A stretch of DNA of 64,000 nucleotides from DASQPR01 sp963836785 (GTDB lineage: Bacteria; Actinomycetota; Actinomycetes; Mycobacteriales; Micromonosporaceae), in contig CAWIKW010000001.1 of assembly GCA_963836785.1 (NCBI GenBank), positions 434,001 to 498,000 on the forward strand, given 5' to 3'. The position numbers and the translations under genes are program-made. The first letter of the stretch is position 1. The number at the start of each line of letters is the position of its first letter. Shown piece by piece: positions 62,206 to 64,000 of this stretch. The notes beneath the pieces were generated by a model, which saw only the letters and a list, made by a program, of their open reading frames with translations, had not been told where the DNA came from and did not search any database.

Positions 62206-62817
62206 ATGACTACCTCGATTCCCAAGCGTCGCGGCCGTCCGCCGTCCGGCGGCCGAGAGGCGATTCTGGCTGCCACGCTCCAACTCTTGCGCGAGCAGGG
62301 TGTGGCCCGCTTCACGACGCGCGAAGTGGCGGCGCGGGCCCAGGTCTCCGAGGCGAGCATCTTCTACCACTATGGCGACCGGGCCGGCCTTCTCCAGGCC
62401 GTTTTCGCCGAAGGGCTCCGACCGCTCGAGGCGCTCAACAACCGTGGGTTTGACACCGTCGATCCGCGCGATGTGCTGGATACGGTCGCTCACGCGATCG
62501 AGCATTTTCTTGATCAAACACTGCCCGTCATCATGGCGGCGCAGGCCGACATCGAACTGCGGGACGCCCTGGCCGCGTACATGATCGAGCGCGACCTCGG
62601 GCCCCACCGGGGCGTACGGGCCGTCGCCGACATTCTCGCCGCGGAGCAGCGGGCCGGGCGTGTCGCCGAGGATGTCGACGTCGAAGCGGCCGCCTTGATG
62701 CTCGTATCGACGTGCTTTCTGCGGTCGAGCCAACGGTTGATCACGCCGCACGGCGACGTTCTCCCGTCGCTCGACCGTGCCGTGGCCGAGTTCTCCGCGA
62801 TGGTCCGCCGACCGTAG
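62206..62817 (+). CDS. TetR-family transcriptional regulator
   Basis: A 203-residue regulator. The N-terminal HTH is REAILAATLQLLREQGVARFTTREVAARAQVSEASIFYHYGDRAGLL, followed by an all-helical ligand domain. An Arg-rich PKRRGRPPSGG arm precedes the HTH. GGAGG lies just upstream of the ATG at 62206. It is divergent from MFS transporter 3, and it probably represses it through the palindrome at 62139. Confidence 0.94.
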   Translation: MTTSIPKRRGRPPSGGREAILAATLQLLREQGVARFTTREVAARAQVSEASIFYHYGDRAGLLQAVFAEGLRPLEALNNRGFDTVDPRDVLDTVAHAIEHFLDQTLPVIMAAQADIELRDALAAYMIERDLGPHRGVRAVADILAAEQRAGRVAEDVDVEAAALMLVSTCFLRSSQRLITPHGDVLPSLDRAVAEFSAMVRRP

Positions 62818-62855
62818 CGCAGCGTCGGTTGCCCGGGGACCGGTTGACCGGGGCA

Positions 62856-62915
62856 GCGTTCGTCACGGCACCGTTCATCGGAGCGCCGTTCATCGGAGCG
62901 CCGTTCATCGGTGCA
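62856..62915. repeat. 15-bp tandem repeat spanning a stop codon
   Basis: Four copies (the first degenerate) of CCGTTCATCGGAGCG. The monooxygenase stop (TGA on the minus strand, 62905-62907) lies in copy 4. The 15-bp unit preserves frame, so copies 3 and 2 provide additional in-frame stops at 62890-62892 and 62875-62877. Confidence 0.9.
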
Positions 62916-64000
62916 CCGCCGGACCGCACCACGCCGCGAGGGCACGCTCGAGCCCGGTCCGGTCTCGTACGTCGCCGGTCCACGCCACGTACGCGTCCGG
63001 TCGCACCAGTGTCACGGTGTCCGACGCCGGTGATGGCCCGGTTGTCGCCGCCGGCACCACCGATCGCACCCGGTCGATCCGACCGCCCACGTCCACCTGG
63101 GACGGTGCGACCAACACGAACCGGCCGTCGCGCAACGCCTCGTAGAGCCGCCCGTCGGTGAGGCGGAGGTCCTCGGCCCGGTCGCCGCCGCGATAGCCAA
63201 CGCCGGCCGGATACCGGTAACGGATCCCGATGCCGGAGATCGCGTCGGCCGCCCGCCGCGCGACCGGCGGCACGCGCATCGCCGTCGCACCAACCGAACG
63301 GCGTACGGCCCGGCCGAGCGCCGAGGAGATCATGCCCAGCCGGATCAGGGCCCCACTCGTGCGAAGGACCGACCGGCCGACCGGGAAACGCTCCGCCTCG
63401 TACGTGTCGAGCAGGCCGTCCGGCGCCCAACCCTGTACGGCGGCCGCGAGTTTCCAGCCGAGATTCGCCGCGTCCTGCAGCCCGGTGTTCATACCCTGTC
63501 CCCCGGCCGGCGAATGGCAGTGGGCCGCGTCGCCGGCGATGAACACGTTGCCGACCCGGTAATGCGGAGCCTGCCGCTCGTCGCTGTGGAACCGGGACAG
63601 CCACCGCGGGTCACGCATGCCGTAGTCCGTGCCGAAGGCATGTCGGGCCACCGCGCGAACCTCGTCGAAGTCGACCGGTGCGGTGTCCGGCAGCGGATTA
63701 TGCGGATTCCACGCGAACACCCGGAACCAGCCGTCGCCGAACGGCGCGATGAACGCGAAGCCGTCGGCCACCGCGTTCACGGTCAGGACGTCGTCCGGAT
63801 GCTCGGCCAGCCGTACGTCCGCGAGCATGATCGACTGCACCACCGAACCACCTGGGAACGGAAGTCCGATCGATTTCCGGACCGCACTGCGAACTCCGTC
63901 GGCGCCGACGACATATCGGGCACGCCATACGCCGGCGCCGGTGCGTACGGTCACGCCGCCCGGGTCCTGGTCGAGTCCGACCACCTCGGCACCCGAGACG
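62905..64000 (-). CDS. FAD-dependent aromatic monooxygenase, C-terminal part (5' end beyond window)
   Basis: The frame is open to the right edge, so the N-terminal FAD-binding GxGxxG is not visible. The remaining 364 residues match PheA/TfdB-type flavoprotein hydroxylases: RYVVGADGVRSAVRKSIG (the DG motif), VFIAGDAAHCHSPAGGQGMNTGLQDAANLGWKLA (the GD motif) and a C-terminal thioredoxin-like domain ending in VTLVRPDAYVAWTGD. These enzymes hydroxylate phenols, polyketides or antibiotics. The gene converges on the TetR gene and is not obviously part of the MFS pair. Confidence 0.9.
   Translation of the reverse strand, partial: VSGAEVVGLDQDPGGVTVRTGAGVWRARYVVGADGVRSAVRKSIGLPFPGGSVVQSIMLADVRLAEHPDDVLTVNAVADGFAFIAPFGDGWFRVFAWNPHNPLPDTAPVDFDEVRAVARHAFGTDYGMRDPRWLSRFHSDERQAPHYRVGNVFIAGDAAHCHSPAGGQGMNTGLQDAANLGWKLAAAVQGWAPDGLLDTYEAERFPVGRSVLRTSGALIRLGMISSALGRAVRRSVGATAMRVPPVARRAADAISGIGIRYRYPAGVGYRGGDRAEDLRLTDGRLYEALRDGRFVLVAPSQVDVGGRIDRVRSVVPAATTGPSPASDTVTLVRPDAYVAWTGDVRDRTGLERALAAWCGPAVHR

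Overview
The window is very GC-rich DNA with dense genes, many 4-bp ATGA/GTGA start-stop overlaps and many GTG starts. It carries families typical of Actinomycetota: class F sortase, DUF222/HNH (13E12-type) endonuclease, DUF574 methyltransferase, MmyB-type regulator, an IdeR-type iron box, and an ECF sigma factor with a SnoaL-like tail. A filamentous or soil actinobacterium is likely; I cannot name the genus. I see no rRNA, tRNA, CRISPR array, prophage or insertion sequence.

Layout. 1-2.2 kb: the end of a sortase, then ACT-domain protein, peptide deformylase and RNase HI. 2.2-11.7 kb: a signalling block of membrane Ser/Thr kinase, an RsbW-like ATPase fused to a SpoIIE-type phosphatase, a 1485-aa hybrid histidine kinase built on tandem HAMP-type repeats, a response regulator and a STAS anti-anti-sigma factor. 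12-16 kb: an Fe3+-type ABC importer operon behind a near-consensus iron box. 16-20.4 kb: HIT protein, a small unknown, a phosphotransferase, a VOC protein and a serine hydrolase. 20.4-23.1 kb: a DUF222-HNH gene surrounded by repeats and gene debris. 23.1-33 kb: a carbohydrate locus with a LacI regulator, a binding protein and two permeases (one frameshifted), flanked by two debranching-enzyme-like glycosidases. 33-46.4 kb: DUF574 methyltransferase, GGDEF/EAL protein, lytic-transglycosylase-like lipoprotein, MFS exporter, two SDRs, GT4 glycosyltransferase, MmyB-type regulator and a TldD/TldE pair. 46.6-57.7 kb: Tat-exported phosphatase, a second MFS exporter divergent from an ECF sigma gene, a PadR/DrrAB-like export set, a hydroxyacid dehydrogenase, a frameshifted glutamate-cysteine ligase and an M50-like protease. 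57.7-64 kb: CoA-transferase divergent from an HTH-citrate synthase fusion, a TetR/MFS pair and an edge-truncated FAD monooxygenase.

How the parts work together. The 2.2-11.7 kb block holds every enzymatic role of a partner-switching relay (kinase, anti-sigma-like ATPase, PP2C phosphatase, STAS substrate) next to a fungal Nik1-like soluble osmosensor architecture. The sugar locus looks self-contained: LacI autoregulates through clustered operators, one ABC importer serves it, and two intracellular glycosidases could hydrolyse the imported oligosaccharide.

The most unusual window-wide feature is an abundance of 9-20 bp minisatellites at gene ends. In three genes the repeat unit contains the stop codon, which multiplies the stop. 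Other points for a second look are two single-base frameshifts in otherwise intact genes, an exact 251-bp duplication in the HAMP array, overlapping mutually exclusive hairpins between the sugar-binding-protein and permease genes, and an orphan intrinsic terminator in a divergent-looking gap.
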